A stretch of 64,000 nt of DNA from DASYDU01 sp050248495 (GTDB taxonomy: Bacteria > Planctomycetota > Planctomycetia > Pirellulales > Lacipirellulaceae): NCBI GenBank assembly GCA_050248495.1, contig JBFWSG010000030.1, positions 1 through 64,000 of the forward strand. Direction: 5' to 3'. Below the pieces are notes generated by a model. It saw nothing but the letters and a program-made list of their open reading frames with translations. It ran no database searches and had not been told where the DNA came from. Position numbers and translations under genes: made by a program. Position 1 is the stretch's first letter, and each line of letters begins with the position of its first letter. Shown here in pieces: positions 18,167 through 26,824 of this stretch.

Positions 18167-18802
18167 GTGTCCACCGTCTCTGTAGAAAAAGTGGCCGAAG
18201 AAAAAGTCCTTGTCGTTCCCACTTCACTGTTCCGCGAGCTGGGCTACTTCCAGGGATTTTCGACCGATGTCAACCGTTACCTGCCGCGGCTGCTGGAAGG
18301 CGACGAGATCGAGTACCTTCCCCGCGGCCGCATGGAAGACGACCCCAGCTACAAGCAACTGATCCCGTATGTGCTCTTCCGCTGGATCGACGACGACGGC
18401 CGCACGCAGATCTTTCAGTACCAGCGCGGCGGCGGCATGGGCGAGCGCCGGCTGCACGCCAAGCGGAGCGTCGGCGTCGGCGGGCACATTTCCTCGCTCG
18501 ACGCCGCGGCCGGGCATCTCAACCACGTTTACCGCGAAGGCATGCAGCGCGAGCTGGCCGAAGAGGTGGCCATCGACACGCCCTACACCGAATCGATCGC
18601 CGGCCTGATCAACGACGACGAAACGCCCGTCGGCACGGTCCACCTCGGCGTGGTCCATCTCTGCGATGTCGAGCGGCCTGCCATTTCGCCCCGTGAAGAC
18701 GATGTCCTGGACGCCGGCTTCCGTCCGATCGCCGAAGTCCTAGCCCGTCTTGAAGAGTTCGAATCCTGGTCACAAATTGCGGTGCGGGCGCTGTTCGGCT
18801 GA
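18167..18802 (+). CDS. Nudix-family predicted phosphoesterase (COG4112-like)
   Basis: A 211-aa soluble protein. GGHISSLDAAAG followed by REGMQRELAEEV forms a Nudix box (GX5E-like start, REx2EE core), here with a longer spacer than the classical 23-residue motif. Residues about 20-75 (LGYFQGFSTDVNRYLPRLL, YVLFRWID) match the group annotated as predicted Nudix phosphoesterases. Such enzymes hydrolyse nucleoside-diphosphate-linked compounds; the substrate is unknown. GTG at 18167 follows AAAGGA by 6 bases. It sits between higBA and iscS on the same strand with separate spacers, so operon membership is doubtful. Confidence 0.78.
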   Translation: MSTVSVEKVAEEKVLVVPTSLFRELGYFQGFSTDVNRYLPRLLEGDEIEYLPRGRMEDDPSYKQLIPYVLFRWIDDDGRTQIFQYQRGGGMGERRLHAKRSVGVGGHISSLDAAAGHLNHVYREGMQRELAEEVAIDTPYTESIAGLINDDETPVGTVHLGVVHLCDVERPAISPREDDVLDAGFRPIAEVLARLEEFESWSQIAVRALFG

Positions 18803-18867
18803 GCCGGCCACAACTGGGTACAATGGTACGAAACCGCTCTGACTTTCACTGGCGGTTTTGCTAAGCC

Positions 18868-20121
18868 ATGCCCAGCCGATCCCCACAACTCGGGCCCGCA
18901 CCGCGCAACCCTGTCCGTGTCTACATGGACAATCACGCCACGACGCGAGTCGACCCACGCGTCGTGGAGGCGATGATCCCCTATTTCAGCGAGTACTATG
19001 GCAACGCCGGCAGCGTGGGGCATGTGTTCGGCGAAGAGGCCCGCGCCGCCGTTGAGCGGTCACGCGAATCGATCGCCGCGGCCCTCGGAGCGGATGCCAA
19101 GGAAATCGTGTTCACCAGCGGCGCCACCGAGAGCAACAATCTCGCCCTCCGCGGCGTCGCCGAGCGCGAGCGGCGCCGCGGCAATCACCTCGTCAGCGTC
19201 ACCACCGAGCACAAAGCCGTCCTCGACCCACTCGCGCGGTTGTCCCGTCGCGGTTACGAAGTCACGCTGCTCTCCGTGGAACAAATGCCGAGCGCCCGTG
19301 CAGGCTGGCTCGACCCGGAGCGCGTCGCCGATGCCCTCCGCGACGACACCTGCCTGGTAAGTGTGATGCTCGCCAACAACGAGATCGGCATCATTCAGCC
19401 GCTCGCCGAGATTGCCGCCATCTGCAAGTCCCGCGGCGTGCTGCTCCATTGCGACGCCACACAGGCCGTCGGCAAGATCCCGGTTGACGTCCAGAAACTC
19501 GGCGTCGATCTGATGAGCTTCACCGCTCACAAAATGTATGGCCCCAAAGGCATCGGCGCGCTGTATGTGTGCAGCCGCGCTCCAATCGTCCGCCTCGATG
19601 CGCAGGTTACCGGCGGCGGTCAGCAGGAAGGCCGCCGCGCCGGTACGCTCAACGTCCCGGGAATCGTCGGCTTCGCCAAAGCATTGGAACTTGCATTGGC
19701 CGAACTCCCGACCGAAGCGCCGCGGCTCACCGCGGTTCGCAACCGCCTCGCCGACGAGATAGTCACCAAACTCGACGACATCCAAATCTGCGGCCCGGCT
19801 CTCGACGCCCAGAATGACGACGGCACACCGCTCCGACTCCCCGGAAACCTCGACCTCTCCTTTGCCAATGTCGATGGAGAGGCATTGCTGCTGGCGATGG
19901 GAAATCTCGCAGTGAGTAGCGGCGCCGCCTGCTCCTCGACCGACCCCGAGCCAAGTCATGTGCTCCGCGCATTGGGCTTGAGTGAAGATGCCGCCCGCAG
20001 TAGTCTCCGCTTCGGTTTGGGGCGGTTTAATACCGAATTGGACGTCGATTTCGCCGTCGAGCGTGTCGTCGGAGCGGTCGGCAAATTGAGATCCTTGGCC
20101 ACGCCCCAAGGCCGAGGATGA
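18868..20121 (+). CDS. Cysteine desulfurase (IscS/NifS family)
   Basis: A 417-aa PLP enzyme that takes sulfur from cysteine for Fe-S cluster and thiolation pathways. YMDNHATTRVDPRV at the start, TSGATESNNLAL, the PLP lysine Lys222 in TAHKMYGPKGIG, and the catalytic Cys355 in SSGAACSSTDPEPSHVLRALG are all present. The SS(G/A)xACSS loop followed by EPSHVL is IscS-like. Asn rather than Tyr/Leu before HATT (MDNHATT) is a variant also seen in planctomycetes. The ATG at 18868 gives a 14-residue extension before the conserved region and lacks an obvious ribosome site. The A-type Fe-S protein gene 150 bases downstream supports a role in cluster assembly. Confidence 0.93.
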   Translation: MPSRSPQLGPAPRNPVRVYMDNHATTRVDPRVVEAMIPYFSEYYGNAGSVGHVFGEEARAAVERSRESIAAALGADAKEIVFTSGATESNNLALRGVAERERRRGNHLVSVTTEHKAVLDPLARLSRRGYEVTLLSVEQMPSARAGWLDPERVADALRDDTCLVSVMLANNEIGIIQPLAEIAAICKSRGVLLHCDATQAVGKIPVDVQKLGVDLMSFTAHKMYGPKGIGALYVCSRAPIVRLDAQVTGGGQQEGRRAGTLNVPGIVGFAKALELALAELPTEAPRLTAVRNRLADEIVTKLDDIQICGPALDAQNDDGTPLRLPGNLDLSFANVDGEALLLAMGNLAVSSGAACSSTDPEPSHVLRALGLSEDAARSSLRFGLGRFNTELDVDFAVERVVGAVGKLRSLATPQGRG

Positions 20122-20154
20122 GCGTGGGACGCAAAAGCGCGATTTGATGTGCCA

Positions 20155-20183
20155 TTTTCCCCGTCCCCACCGATGACTATAAT
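20155..20183 (+). promoter_or_regulatory. Candidate promoter of the A-type Fe-S protein gene
   Basis: A perfect TATAAT lies at 20178-20183, with TTTTCC (20155-20160) 17 bases upstream as a weak -35. The distance to the ATG at 20275 implies a leader of about 85 bases. The -10 is convincing, the -35 is not. Confidence 0.45.
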
Positions 20184-20274
20184 TACACCGGATATGCTAA
20201 ATTAACCATATGGGGCGACGTGCGGCGACAAATCGCCACCGCCCTTTACGATCCAATTGGGGAGCAAACAAGCG

Positions 20275-20607
20275 ATGGGTATCACCCTCACCGAAAAAGC
20301 GGCCTCCGAAGTCAAACGCATCATGGCCGATCAGAAGCTCGAGGCCGAAACCGTACTGCGCGTCGGCGTCACCGGCGGCGGCTGCAGCGGTTTTTCCTAC
20401 GCCCTGGGCTTCGACAAGCAGTTCGACGCCAAAGTCGACAGCCGCTATGAGTTCCATGGCGTGCCGGTTGTCGTCGACAAGAAGAGTGCCCTTTACCTCG
20501 ACGGCACGACGGTCGACTTCTACGACGGCATCGAGAAGCGCGGCTTCACGTTCGACAATCCGAACGCCGTGAAGAGCTGTGGTTGCGGCAATTCGTTCCA
20601 GGCCTAG
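20275..20607 (+). CDS. A-type iron-sulfur cluster assembly protein (IscA/ErpA family)
   Basis: A 110-aa HesB/IscA-like carrier with the three conserved cysteines: Cys37 (GGGCSGF) and Cys102/Cys104 (SCGCGNSF). It delivers Fe-S clusters to target proteins in the cytoplasm. ATG at 20275 has GGGGAG about 9 bases upstream and directly precedes the conserved ITLTEKA start. It follows the cysteine desulfurase but appears to have its own promoter. IscA, ErpA and SufA cannot be told apart by sequence alone here. Confidence 0.93.
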   Translation: MGITLTEKAASEVKRIMADQKLEAETVLRVGVTGGGCSGFSYALGFDKQFDAKVDSRYEFHGVPVVVDKKSALYLDGTTVDFYDGIEKRGFTFDNPNAVKSCGCGNSFQA

Positions 20608-20956
20608 TTGGCGTCGTCGGCCACGACGAATCTTCCAGAGTGAGCGTCATTCTGCGCGCACAGATCTCTTCACGCCACTTGTGACGTGACGGATGGACTG
20701 ATTGCTCCACACCGCCCCCTCGCGCTGCACCAGCCCTACAACCGCGCCAGGCATCACATCCGGCCCTTCGCGGCGCATCCTCGCCAGCGAATTCACTTGC
20801 GGCAATTTGCCAACCCCCCGCCGTAAGCTACGTTTCAAGTGACAGCTGCTCCGCATTTAGAGCCGCCTCATCCAACGCGCCTTTTCACGTGATGTCCTGC
20901 CGACGATCTCACTTCGCGACTCGCCGGGTGGACCCACTTAGCCAGGATATGTTTCC
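20608..20956. other. Intergenic region before the orphan Flp pilin
   Basis: 349 bases. A 6-bp hairpin, CGTCGT/ACGACG (20612-20628), follows the Fe-S gene but has no T run. No gene, clear promoter or repeat was recognised in the rest. Confidence 0.5.
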
Positions 20957-21136
20957 ATGTTTTCCCACCTCAAGAGATTCCTGCGCGATGAGTCCGGGCC
21001 GACGGCCGTAGAGTACGCTGTGATGCTGTCGCTGATCGTGGTTGTTTGCCTGGTGTCGATCCGCCAGATGGCTAACGCCACTGCCGACAGCTTCGACACA
21101 TCGGCCAACGAAATCGCTTCGGCATTTGGCTCGTAA
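20957..21136 (+). CDS. flp: Flp/Fap-type pilin, orphan copy
   Basis: A 59-aa type IVb pilin: basic leader (MFSHLKRFLRDESG), cleavage site G14 followed by PTAVEY (the G/xxxxEY signature), then one hydrophobic helix (AVMLSLIVVVCLVSIRQM) and a short polar tail ending in SAFGS. After processing by the prepilin peptidase it would polymerise into Flp pili. It shares the PTAVEYAVML core with the pilin at 45553-45729 in the Tad locus 24 kb away, so two pilin variants may use the same machine. It stands alone, with a long empty spacer on each side. Confidence 0.9.
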   Translation: MFSHLKRFLRDESGPTAVEYAVMLSLIVVVCLVSIRQMANATADSFDTSANEIASAFGS

Positions 21137-21955
21137 GCGCTCGTCGCCTCAAAAATCGCCGACTCCTTGACGAGTGCGCTCACTTTGCACACTTTGCTTG
21201 CCCATTTGGGGCGGGCGTGCGAATTGGGAGCGACCGTCCATCGGGCCCTCCCGTAGTGCCGCCACGGATCGAGTCCTGGCCGCGGCCACTATTTGAGGAA
21301 TACATACCAGCACAACGAATTCTAATGTGCCGGGGCCGGCAGGAATCGGTGAAGTCCACTTTCGGCCCAGTCGATGAGTGTCAGGGTAGCGCCGAACTAT
21401 CCAGAAATTCGCGCAATTTCGACAAATAGCTGTTACAATGTCGGGCGTTCGCGCGATTTAAGAGTGGGTAAATTTCGATCTCGGCGGCTCTTCTCGCCAG
21501 CGGGAACTACCTGCCCCAGTTCTCCAGAGGAGAGCCGCTTTTTTTGCGCCGACGCTATTCCACAGCTAGGGTCCGACTGGCGGCTTCTGCGGCGCTTTTT
21601 GCCAGGCAAATCTTTGCCGGGCGTTTCACCGATCGGAGGTCCTCGCCCGCAGCGTTAGACGCGCCGGCGGAGAGAATGGCTTCACTGCACAGGCTCGCGA
21701 GAGTTCGTGCAGTGGCGAAAACTGACCTCTGAGCCGCCAGCTAGCTGACACACCGTCGCAGTCAACGTCCGGGCGGAGCCTCAACCTTTCCGCCTTGGTA
21801 ATCTGCACCGTTTCAACACAAAGTAGCGCAGGGACTGGAACGGCCCTGACGATATTGCTGAAGGCGACGGCTATGCCGCACCCCGCTCGCGCGCCGAAAG
21901 CCGGCACCGCGCAGCGACGCGCCGTTCCCACCCTCCACCGCCCGCGAGGATACCC
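21137..21955. other. Long non-coding stretch after the orphan pilin
   Basis: 819 bases with no credible gene: short open frames here have neither family likeness nor coding-like third-position bias. It contains the strong hairpin with a 7-T run at 21484-21545 and a TACAAT box at 21434-21439. The rest shows nothing recognisable apart from the GAGGA ribosome site of the next gene. Confidence 0.6.
21484..21545 (+). terminator. Long hairpin followed by a 7-T run
   Basis: GCGGCTCTTCTC (21484-21495) pairs with GAGGAGAGCCGC (21527-21538) with one mismatch, and an inner stem GGGAACT/AGTTCTC can form in the loop. Seven T (21539-21545) follow directly, the form of a Rho-independent terminator. It lies about 350 bases beyond the pilin stop, so it may end the pilin transcript or a separate small RNA. 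Confidence 0.65.
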
Positions 21956-22501
21956 ATGCGCCAGTCGATCGTCGTTGCCCTAGTTGTTGCATCCACCCTC
22001 GCCGCCGCATCGAGCGCCGAGGCCGTGTTCATCGATTCTACGGTTCACTACATCAAGAGCGGCTACCACCGCAACAAGAACTGGCCGTACCCGTACATGT
22101 GCCCCGACCGCGCTGCCGTCCGCGAGCCATTCGAAATCATGGTCCGCAATGGCTGGCGCCGCCAGAACCTGCTCGGACCTCATTTCTTCAATCCGCACAC
22201 GAACCAGCTCACGATGGCCGGCGAACTGCAAGTTCGCTGGATCATGACGCAGGCGCCGCCTCAGTACCGCCAGGTGTTCGTCGAGCGCTCGATCGATCCG
22301 GCGATCACCGCCGAACGGATCGCCGCCACCCGGGCTTACGCCTCGCGGGTCACGCTCGACGGCCAGCTGCCCGAAGTGTTTGAAACCAATCTGATGGCTG
22401 AGGGCCGCCCCGCGGCAATCGTCGACGTCACGAACGTCAAGTTCATGGAGAATATGCCGACGCCGGTGCTGCCGGCGAACACGCAAGTTGACACCGACTA
22501 A
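21956..22501 (+). CDS. Exported protein of unknown function
   Basis: 181 aa with a clear signal peptide (MRQSIVVALVVASTLAAASSAEA) and then a compact domain: VHYIKSGYHRNKNWPYPYMCPDRAAVREPFEIMVRNGWRRQ, NPHTNQLTMAGELQVRWIMTQAPPQYRQVFVER. I do not recognise the family from sequence; similar exported proteins occur in planctomycetes beside TPR proteins, which is an impression rather than a search result. One Cys only, no membrane segment in the mature part. GAGGA lies about 7 bases before the ATG. The TPR gene starts 92 bases after its stop, so the two may be co-transcribed. Confidence 0.75.
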   Translation: MRQSIVVALVVASTLAAASSAEAVFIDSTVHYIKSGYHRNKNWPYPYMCPDRAAVREPFEIMVRNGWRRQNLLGPHFFNPHTNQLTMAGELQVRWIMTQAPPQYRQVFVERSIDPAITAERIAATRAYASRVTLDGQLPEVFETNLMAEGRPAAIVDVTNVKFMENMPTPVLPANTQVDTD

Positions 22502-22593
22502 AACTGTCACCGCCGCGTCGCGCGATTCGTTGCGCGGCGACAAACACTCGGCAAGGATGCCGAGGGGCAAAACGGGTCAGGGAGGATTCTGTC

Positions 22594-23889
22594 ATGCGAC
22601 GAGCTTGGCTCACCACTTTCGGCGCGGCATTGTGCGCCGCTTCCATCACCACCAGCTCGCCCGCCGAGGCCAGCCCGTCCGGCATGACGCTCGGAGTCCA
22701 TCCGGTCGCCAGCTCCTCGACCGACGAGTCGTGGACCGACAAACTGCAATTCTGGAAGGATGACGAGCCGACGGTCGCCCGCGTGGCGTCGCCCGCTAAG
22801 CCGAGCGACGAGATCTCGCCGTGGCGGCACCCGATCACGTATTTTTCGGCCGCCGTTTCCGAAATGCCGGGTGCGTCGGTATTCAAAGGCGATAAAAAGG
22901 CCGAGAAAGCGCCGGACAAGCTTTCGCTCGAAACACCGATCGCCCCCGCCACGCCGCAATATTACATCGCGCTGGCGCAAGTAGCTGAGCGGCAAGGCCA
23001 GCCGGCCGCCGCGCGGACGCAGCTGCAGCAGGCGCTCGCGAAGTGGCCCCGCGACGTCGATCTGTTGCGCGCCGCTGCCCGCCTCGAAGATCGGCAAGGC
23101 AATTTGCCCACCGCCGAAATGCTCTACAACCGCGCCGTCGCCGCCAATCCGCAGCACGCTGGCGCTCACAACGACCTCGGTTTGTGCCTGGCCCGTCAGG
23201 GCAAGTTTAACGAGGCCGTCCAGTCGATCGAGCAGGCGATCAATCTGCAACCGGACAAGTCACTGTATCGAAACAATGCCGCGACGGTGCTCGTCGAGAT
23301 GCACCAGGACCAGCGTGCCTTGGCCCACCTCTCGGCGGTTCACAGCTCGGCCGACGCCAACTTCAACATCGGCCAGCTGCTGGTGGATCGCGGCCGTCCG
23401 CACGAAGCGTACAGCTACTTCCAACACGCGCTGGAGCTCGACCCGTCGATGCAGGCCGCGCAAGATGCCATCGCCAAGCTCAACGGCGCGCCGACGCCGA
23501 CGAACCAATTCGCCGCCGAGCCCACGATCGCACCGCAAGTCGTCGCTCCGAACTACGGTCCGCAGTTCGCTCCCCAACAGCCCTCGAGCGAGCCGACTTT
23601 CCCGGCAACGGCCCGCGGCCCGGCATTGAATTCATCGAGCTACGTGCAGCCCGGCTATTATTATCCGGCGACGCAAATGCAGGTCGCACCGCAGGCCGCA
23701 CCGCAGATGCAAGCCTATCAGCCGCCGCAGGTGCAAAGCTACCCGGCGCCGACGGTGCAGGCGTACCAGGCCCCGCAGATGCAAGTCGCACCGGCTCCGG
23801 TTCCGCAAACGCCCGTCTACCAAACGGCCACTGTCCCGCGCTACTTGCCGCCGGTGCAGCAAGCTTCGCCACAGACGATGGTCCGCTAG
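22594..23889 (+). CDS. Exported TPR-repeat protein with Pro/Gln-rich tail
   Basis: 431 aa. Signal peptide (residues 1-27), then about three to four TPR units between residues 125 and 290 (YYIALAQVAERQGQPAAARTQLQQALAKWP; AEMLYNRAVAANPQHAGAHNDLGLCLARQGKFNEAVQSIEQAINLQPD; AYSYFQHALELDPS), and a low-complexity tail rich in Gln, Pro, Ala and Tyr (about 300-431) with repeated QVAPQ and QAYQ(A/P)PQ words. GGGAGGA 7 bases before the ATG fixes the start. It could be a TadD-like accessory, given the pilin upstream, but nothing specific proves it. A protein-protein scaffold in the periplasm is the safe inference. Confidence 0.82.
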   Translation: MRRAWLTTFGAALCAASITTSSPAEASPSGMTLGVHPVASSSTDESWTDKLQFWKDDEPTVARVASPAKPSDEISPWRHPITYFSAAVSEMPGASVFKGDKKAEKAPDKLSLETPIAPATPQYYIALAQVAERQGQPAAARTQLQQALAKWPRDVDLLRAAARLEDRQGNLPTAEMLYNRAVAANPQHAGAHNDLGLCLARQGKFNEAVQSIEQAINLQPDKSLYRNNAATVLVEMHQDQRALAHLSAVHSSADANFNIGQLLVDRGRPHEAYSYFQHALELDPSMQAAQDAIAKLNGAPTPTNQFAAEPTIAPQVVAPNYGPQFAPQQPSSEPTFPATARGPALNSSSYVQPGYYYPATQMQVAPQAAPQMQAYQPPQVQSYPAPTVQAYQAPQMQVAPAPVPQTPVYQTATVPRYLPPVQQASPQTMVR

Positions 23890-23906
23890 TGCGAGTCGCA
23901 CGGACG
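23889..23906 (+). repeat. 18-base dispersed repeat, copy 1
   Basis: GTGCGAGTCGCACGGACG begins at the last base of the TPR stop codon; an identical copy lies at 49836-49853. The core TGCGA/TCGCA is a near-palindrome. Confidence 0.6.
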
Positions 23907-23977
23907 TGTTGCGTGTGCCGCGCGTGTGTTCCAAGCGTAAACGACGAAAAAGCCGCTACGGTGACGTGGAGCGCGCT

Positions 23978-24223
23978 CTAACGCGCTGCGGCCGGTGAAG
24001 CATCGCCCTCGGTCGAGAGCCACTCGGGGCGATAGGCAGTCTGTTGGACCGCGCCGTCGCTGGGCGACTTTGGCTGGGCGGAAACCCAATTCGGGTCCGG
24101 CCGCGTCGCGGGGACGGACGCGTCCAATTGATGAACGTAAGCCCAACCGAGGCCGGCCAATAGCGCCGCCAGCAGCGACAGCCCAAAAGTGGCTTCCATT
24201 TTGCCCAGACGACGCTCTTCCAT
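23978..24223 (-). CDS. Small single-pass membrane protein in the ftsL position
   Basis: 81 aa: a short charged N-terminus (MEERRLGKMEAT), one membrane helix (FGLSLLAALLAGLGWAYVH), and a polar Pro-rich outside part. Its start lies 33 bases after the rsmH stop on the same strand. In most bacteria that place holds ftsL, a small bitopic division protein of similar topology. The outside part here is too short and Pro-rich for the FtsL coiled coil, so I do not call it FtsL. Planctomycetes lack FtsZ and keep only remnants of the division cluster, which makes the slot interesting. Confidence 0.65.
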   Translation of the reverse strand: MEERRLGKMEATFGLSLLAALLAGLGWAYVHQLDASVPATRPDPNWVSAQPKSPSDGAVQQTAYRPEWLSTEGDASPAAAR

Positions 24224-24256
24224 GATGCGTGTTGCTCTGCGATTTTGAAGCGAGGC

Positions 24257-25165
24257 TTACTTAGCGGCAACGGCTCTTCGCGCGGCAACGCGCAGCTTCG
24301 CGCTGCGAGCCCGCGGGTTATTCAATGTTTCGACCTCGGACGCGCGGATCGGTCGGCGCGTCACGACATCCAGCCGATCGTCGTCGCGGAATGCCTCTTT
24401 CACCAGCCGGTCTTCCAGCGAGTGAAAGCTGATCACCGCCAGCCGTCCGCCCTCGGCGAGGCAATCGGGCAACCGCTTAAGGGCCACCTTCACCCATTTG
24501 AGCTCCTCGTTCACCGCGATGCGAAGCGCCTGGAAGGAACGCGTCGCAGGGTCGATTCGCTCATGGTGGCTCCGCGGCACCGCCCGGCGGATCAGCTCGG
24601 CAAATTCGGCCGCCGTCCGCACGGGAGACGCTTTTCGCCGCGCGACAATCTGTCGTGCGATGCGGCGACTATAGCGTTCCTCACCCAATTCAAACAACAG
24701 GTCTGCCAGGTGCGTTTCGCTGAGCCGCTCGACCAGCCGCCACGCCGGCTCGCCGCGCGTCGGGTCGAAGCGCAGATCCAATGGCCCGCTGCTGTGGAAG
24801 CTAAAGCCGCGATCGTCGTCTGCTAGCTGGTCGCTGGAGAGACCCAGGTCGAGCAGAATGCCGTCGACGCCGGCAATCTCTTCGGCGGCTAAAATCTCCG
24901 GCAGATCGGCGTAGTTCGCATGAAAGTAGGCGATCGGGAGTTGAACGAGGGTCGCTGACGTCCGCTCGATTGCGGCTGGATCGCGGTCGAGCGCAAGAAC
25001 TCGCCCCCCGGGGCTCACGGCTTCAGCTAGCATTCGCGCATGTCCGCCGCCGCCGAGCGTCCCATCGACAATTGTCTTGCCCGGCGCCGGCTGAATTGCG
25101 TCGAGGACTTCGCGTGCTAGCACGGGGACATGTTGCGTGCGATCTGTGGACATGGAGCCCATCAT
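24257..25165 (-). CDS. rsmH: 16S rRNA (cytosine(1402)-N(4))-methyltransferase RsmH
   Basis: 302 aa, normal for RsmH (MraW). HVPVLAREVLDAIQPAPGKTIVDGTLGGGGHARML is the conserved N-terminus with the SAM-binding GGGGH loop; DGILLDLGLSSDQLADDDRGFSF, PLDLRFDP, ALRIAVNEEL and VISFHSLEDRLVK are further signatures. It methylates C1402 in the ribosomal P site. Starts at 25165, 25162 and 25153 are all ATG within four codons; none has a strong ribosome site. It is followed by a small membrane protein gene. The rest of the mra/dcw cluster is absent. Confidence 0.95.
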   Translation of the reverse strand: MMGSMSTDRTQHVPVLAREVLDAIQPAPGKTIVDGTLGGGGHARMLAEAVSPGGRVLALDRDPAAIERTSATLVQLPIAYFHANYADLPEILAAEEIAGVDGILLDLGLSSDQLADDDRGFSFHSSGPLDLRFDPTRGEPAWRLVERLSETHLADLLFELGEERYSRRIARQIVARRKASPVRTAAEFAELIRRAVPRSHHERIDPATRSFQALRIAVNEELKWVKVALKRLPDCLAEGGRLAVISFHSLEDRLVKEAFRDDDRLDVVTRRPIRASEVETLNNPRARSAKLRVAARRAVAAK

Positions 25166-25681
25166 ACGACAGCGCGAGAGAAGTCGTCGAGAAAGGCCGC
25201 GCGGCCCGCGGCAGCGGCAGCTACTCGCGTCGACCCACGGACACGCATCCCTGTGTCCGTGGGTGGGTCGACGCGGGTGGGCGGCCCGATGGAGTCCCCA
25301 CCCTCCGCTGCCCGGTTGGCATCCTTGCACCGAGCAATTGACAGGGTCGACGTACCGGCTAAGGAATCCGGTCTCTGGAGGAGCGACTGTGGCCAAGCGC
25401 TCTTCGCTAACCGCTGCCTCGACGTGCCGAGCGGCCGGCATGCCGATGTGTCTGTCCGCCGTGGAGCTGACTCGCAACGCGTTAAAATACGCTTCCTGCG
25501 GAGAGCGTCAACAGATGTACGGGGCGCGAAATGGTTGTCGCTTGTTCAGTAATTTTGACGTATCTCCAAACAGCGGGAAGAGGCCGACCGCGGCGAGAAA
25601 TTATCGACAGAGAAAAAGTATTTATTTACTGACACTATACCGTTAGCCACTACTTTTCGGGAATCTCCGGGAGTCGTGCAG
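25166..25681. other. Intergenic region upstream of rsmH
   Basis: 516 bases between the rsmH start and the stop of the glycosyltransferase upstream on the same strand. It holds the long imperfect palindrome 25223-25278; the remainder becomes AT-richer toward 25550-25650 and may carry the rsmH promoter. No gene was recognised. Confidence 0.55.
25223..25278. repeat. Long imperfect inverted repeat (hairpin) upstream of rsmH
   Basis: The arms 25223-25244 and 25253-25278 pair over about 22 bp (core GTCGACCCACGGACAC against GTGTCCGTGGGT..CGAC) with an 8-base loop and a 4-base insertion GGGT in the right arm. No T run follows on either strand. It could be a cruciform, protein-binding site or a dispersed repeat. 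Confidence 0.7.
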
Positions 25682-26824
25682 CTAGCGTTTTGGCGGCGTC
25701 TTTTTCGCTTGTCGCGCTGCCAAAAGTGAGCCGTAGAGCGCCGCGTACTGAGCAGCCGTTGCGTCGAGCGAGAATTCGTCTGCCGCACGCTCTCGATTGC
25801 CGAGGCCGACGTCGCGGGCCAGCGCGCGGACCGTGGCGAAGCGGGCCACCGCCTCGATCCATGCGGCGGCGTCCTGCGAACCGACGACTTGCCGTGGATC
25901 GTCGCTCAAGAGTTCGCGCACCCCCTCGGCTTGGGTGGCGACGACAGGAAGACCCGCGGCCATCGCTTCGAGAATCGCGTTGGGCATCCCTTCCGATGAA
26001 GAAGTCAGCAGCAGCGCGTCCGCCGACGCTAGCAATCGCGGAACATCACCGCGCCAGCCGGCAAAGTGGATTCGGCCTGCGAGGTTGAGCCGTTCCGCTT
26101 GCGTGCGTAGTGCCGCTTCGAGCGGTCCGCGGCCGACGACAACCAGGTCGTGTTGCGGCAGTCGGGCGAGGAGCGTGGGCATGCGATCGAGTAGCCAGGC
26201 GGGCCGTTTGTCGGCCTCGAGGCGTCCCACGAACAACAGCAATCTGCGTTCGCCGGCGATTCCCAGTTCCGTCGGATTCATGGGTGCAGCTGCGGCGAAA
26301 CGCTCCACGTCGATGCCGTTGCGAATCACGATCAGCTTCTCGACTGGGAGCCGCATGTTGCGGACCGCGAAGTCGGCGACGTCCTGACTCACGCAGACGT
26401 AGCGGTCGGTCCAGCGCTCGGTCCAGCGCTGGGCGATTCGATGACCGTTACAGCGCTGTTCTGCAACGCGGATTCCGGCGACGATCGGCATGTTGAGTCG
26501 TCGAGCGGCCAAGGCGCCCAGGATGTTTGCGTGCGCGAGAAAGCACTGGAGCAGCTCGGGTCTTGTGGCCGTCAGCCAGTGCTGTAACCGGCGATAGATC
26601 CGCGGCGCCTCCACGATCGATCGCGCGCCGAGAAAGGTGACGTCGATCTTGTGCTCGGCGAGCCGCTGCACCAGTTCATCCGCCGGCGCCCGCGGCGGAG
26701 GTGCGAGGACGACGACGGCCGGATCAAAGCGCTCGCGCGGCAGGCGGACTACCAACTCGACCAGCTGCCGTTCGGCGCCGCCGGGTTCGAGCGTCGTGAT
26801 GCAAAAGGCGATCCGAGCACTCAC
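25682..26824 (-). CDS. Glycosyltransferase family 4
   Basis: 380 aa, GT-B fold. ITTLEPGGAERQLVELV is the acceptor-side glycine loop; LLLFVGRLEADKRPAWLLDRM opens the donor domain; SSSEGMPNAILEAMAAGLPVVATQAEGVREL is the donor-binding EX7E-type motif with both Glu present. It likely adds a hexose or similar sugar to a surface glycan at the cytoplasmic face. It diverges from queA with a 123-base spacer. Sugar donor and acceptor are unknown. Confidence 0.92.
   Translation of the reverse strand: MSARIAFCITTLEPGGAERQLVELVVRLPRERFDPAVVVLAPPPRAPADELVQRLAEHKIDVTFLGARSIVEAPRIYRRLQHWLTATRPELLQCFLAHANILGALAARRLNMPIVAGIRVAEQRCNGHRIAQRWTERWTDRYVCVSQDVADFAVRNMRLPVEKLIVIRNGIDVERFAAAAPMNPTELGIAGERRLLLFVGRLEADKRPAWLLDRMPTLLARLPQHDLVVVGRGPLEAALRTQAERLNLAGRIHFAGWRGDVPRLLASADALLLTSSSEGMPNAILEAMAAGLPVVATQAEGVRELLSDDPRQVVGSQDAAAWIEAVARFATVRALARDVGLGNRERAADEFSLDATAAQYAALYGSLLAARQAKKTPPKR

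Noticed and set aside
18750..18775. tRNA T-arm-like GAGTTCGAATCC
   Set aside because: It lies inside the Nudix coding sequence and no cloverleaf can be drawn around it.
21374..21658. 94-residue open frame in the gene-free stretch after the orphan pilin
   Set aside because: No ribosome site or family likeness, and it contains the hairpin plus T run at 21484-21545.
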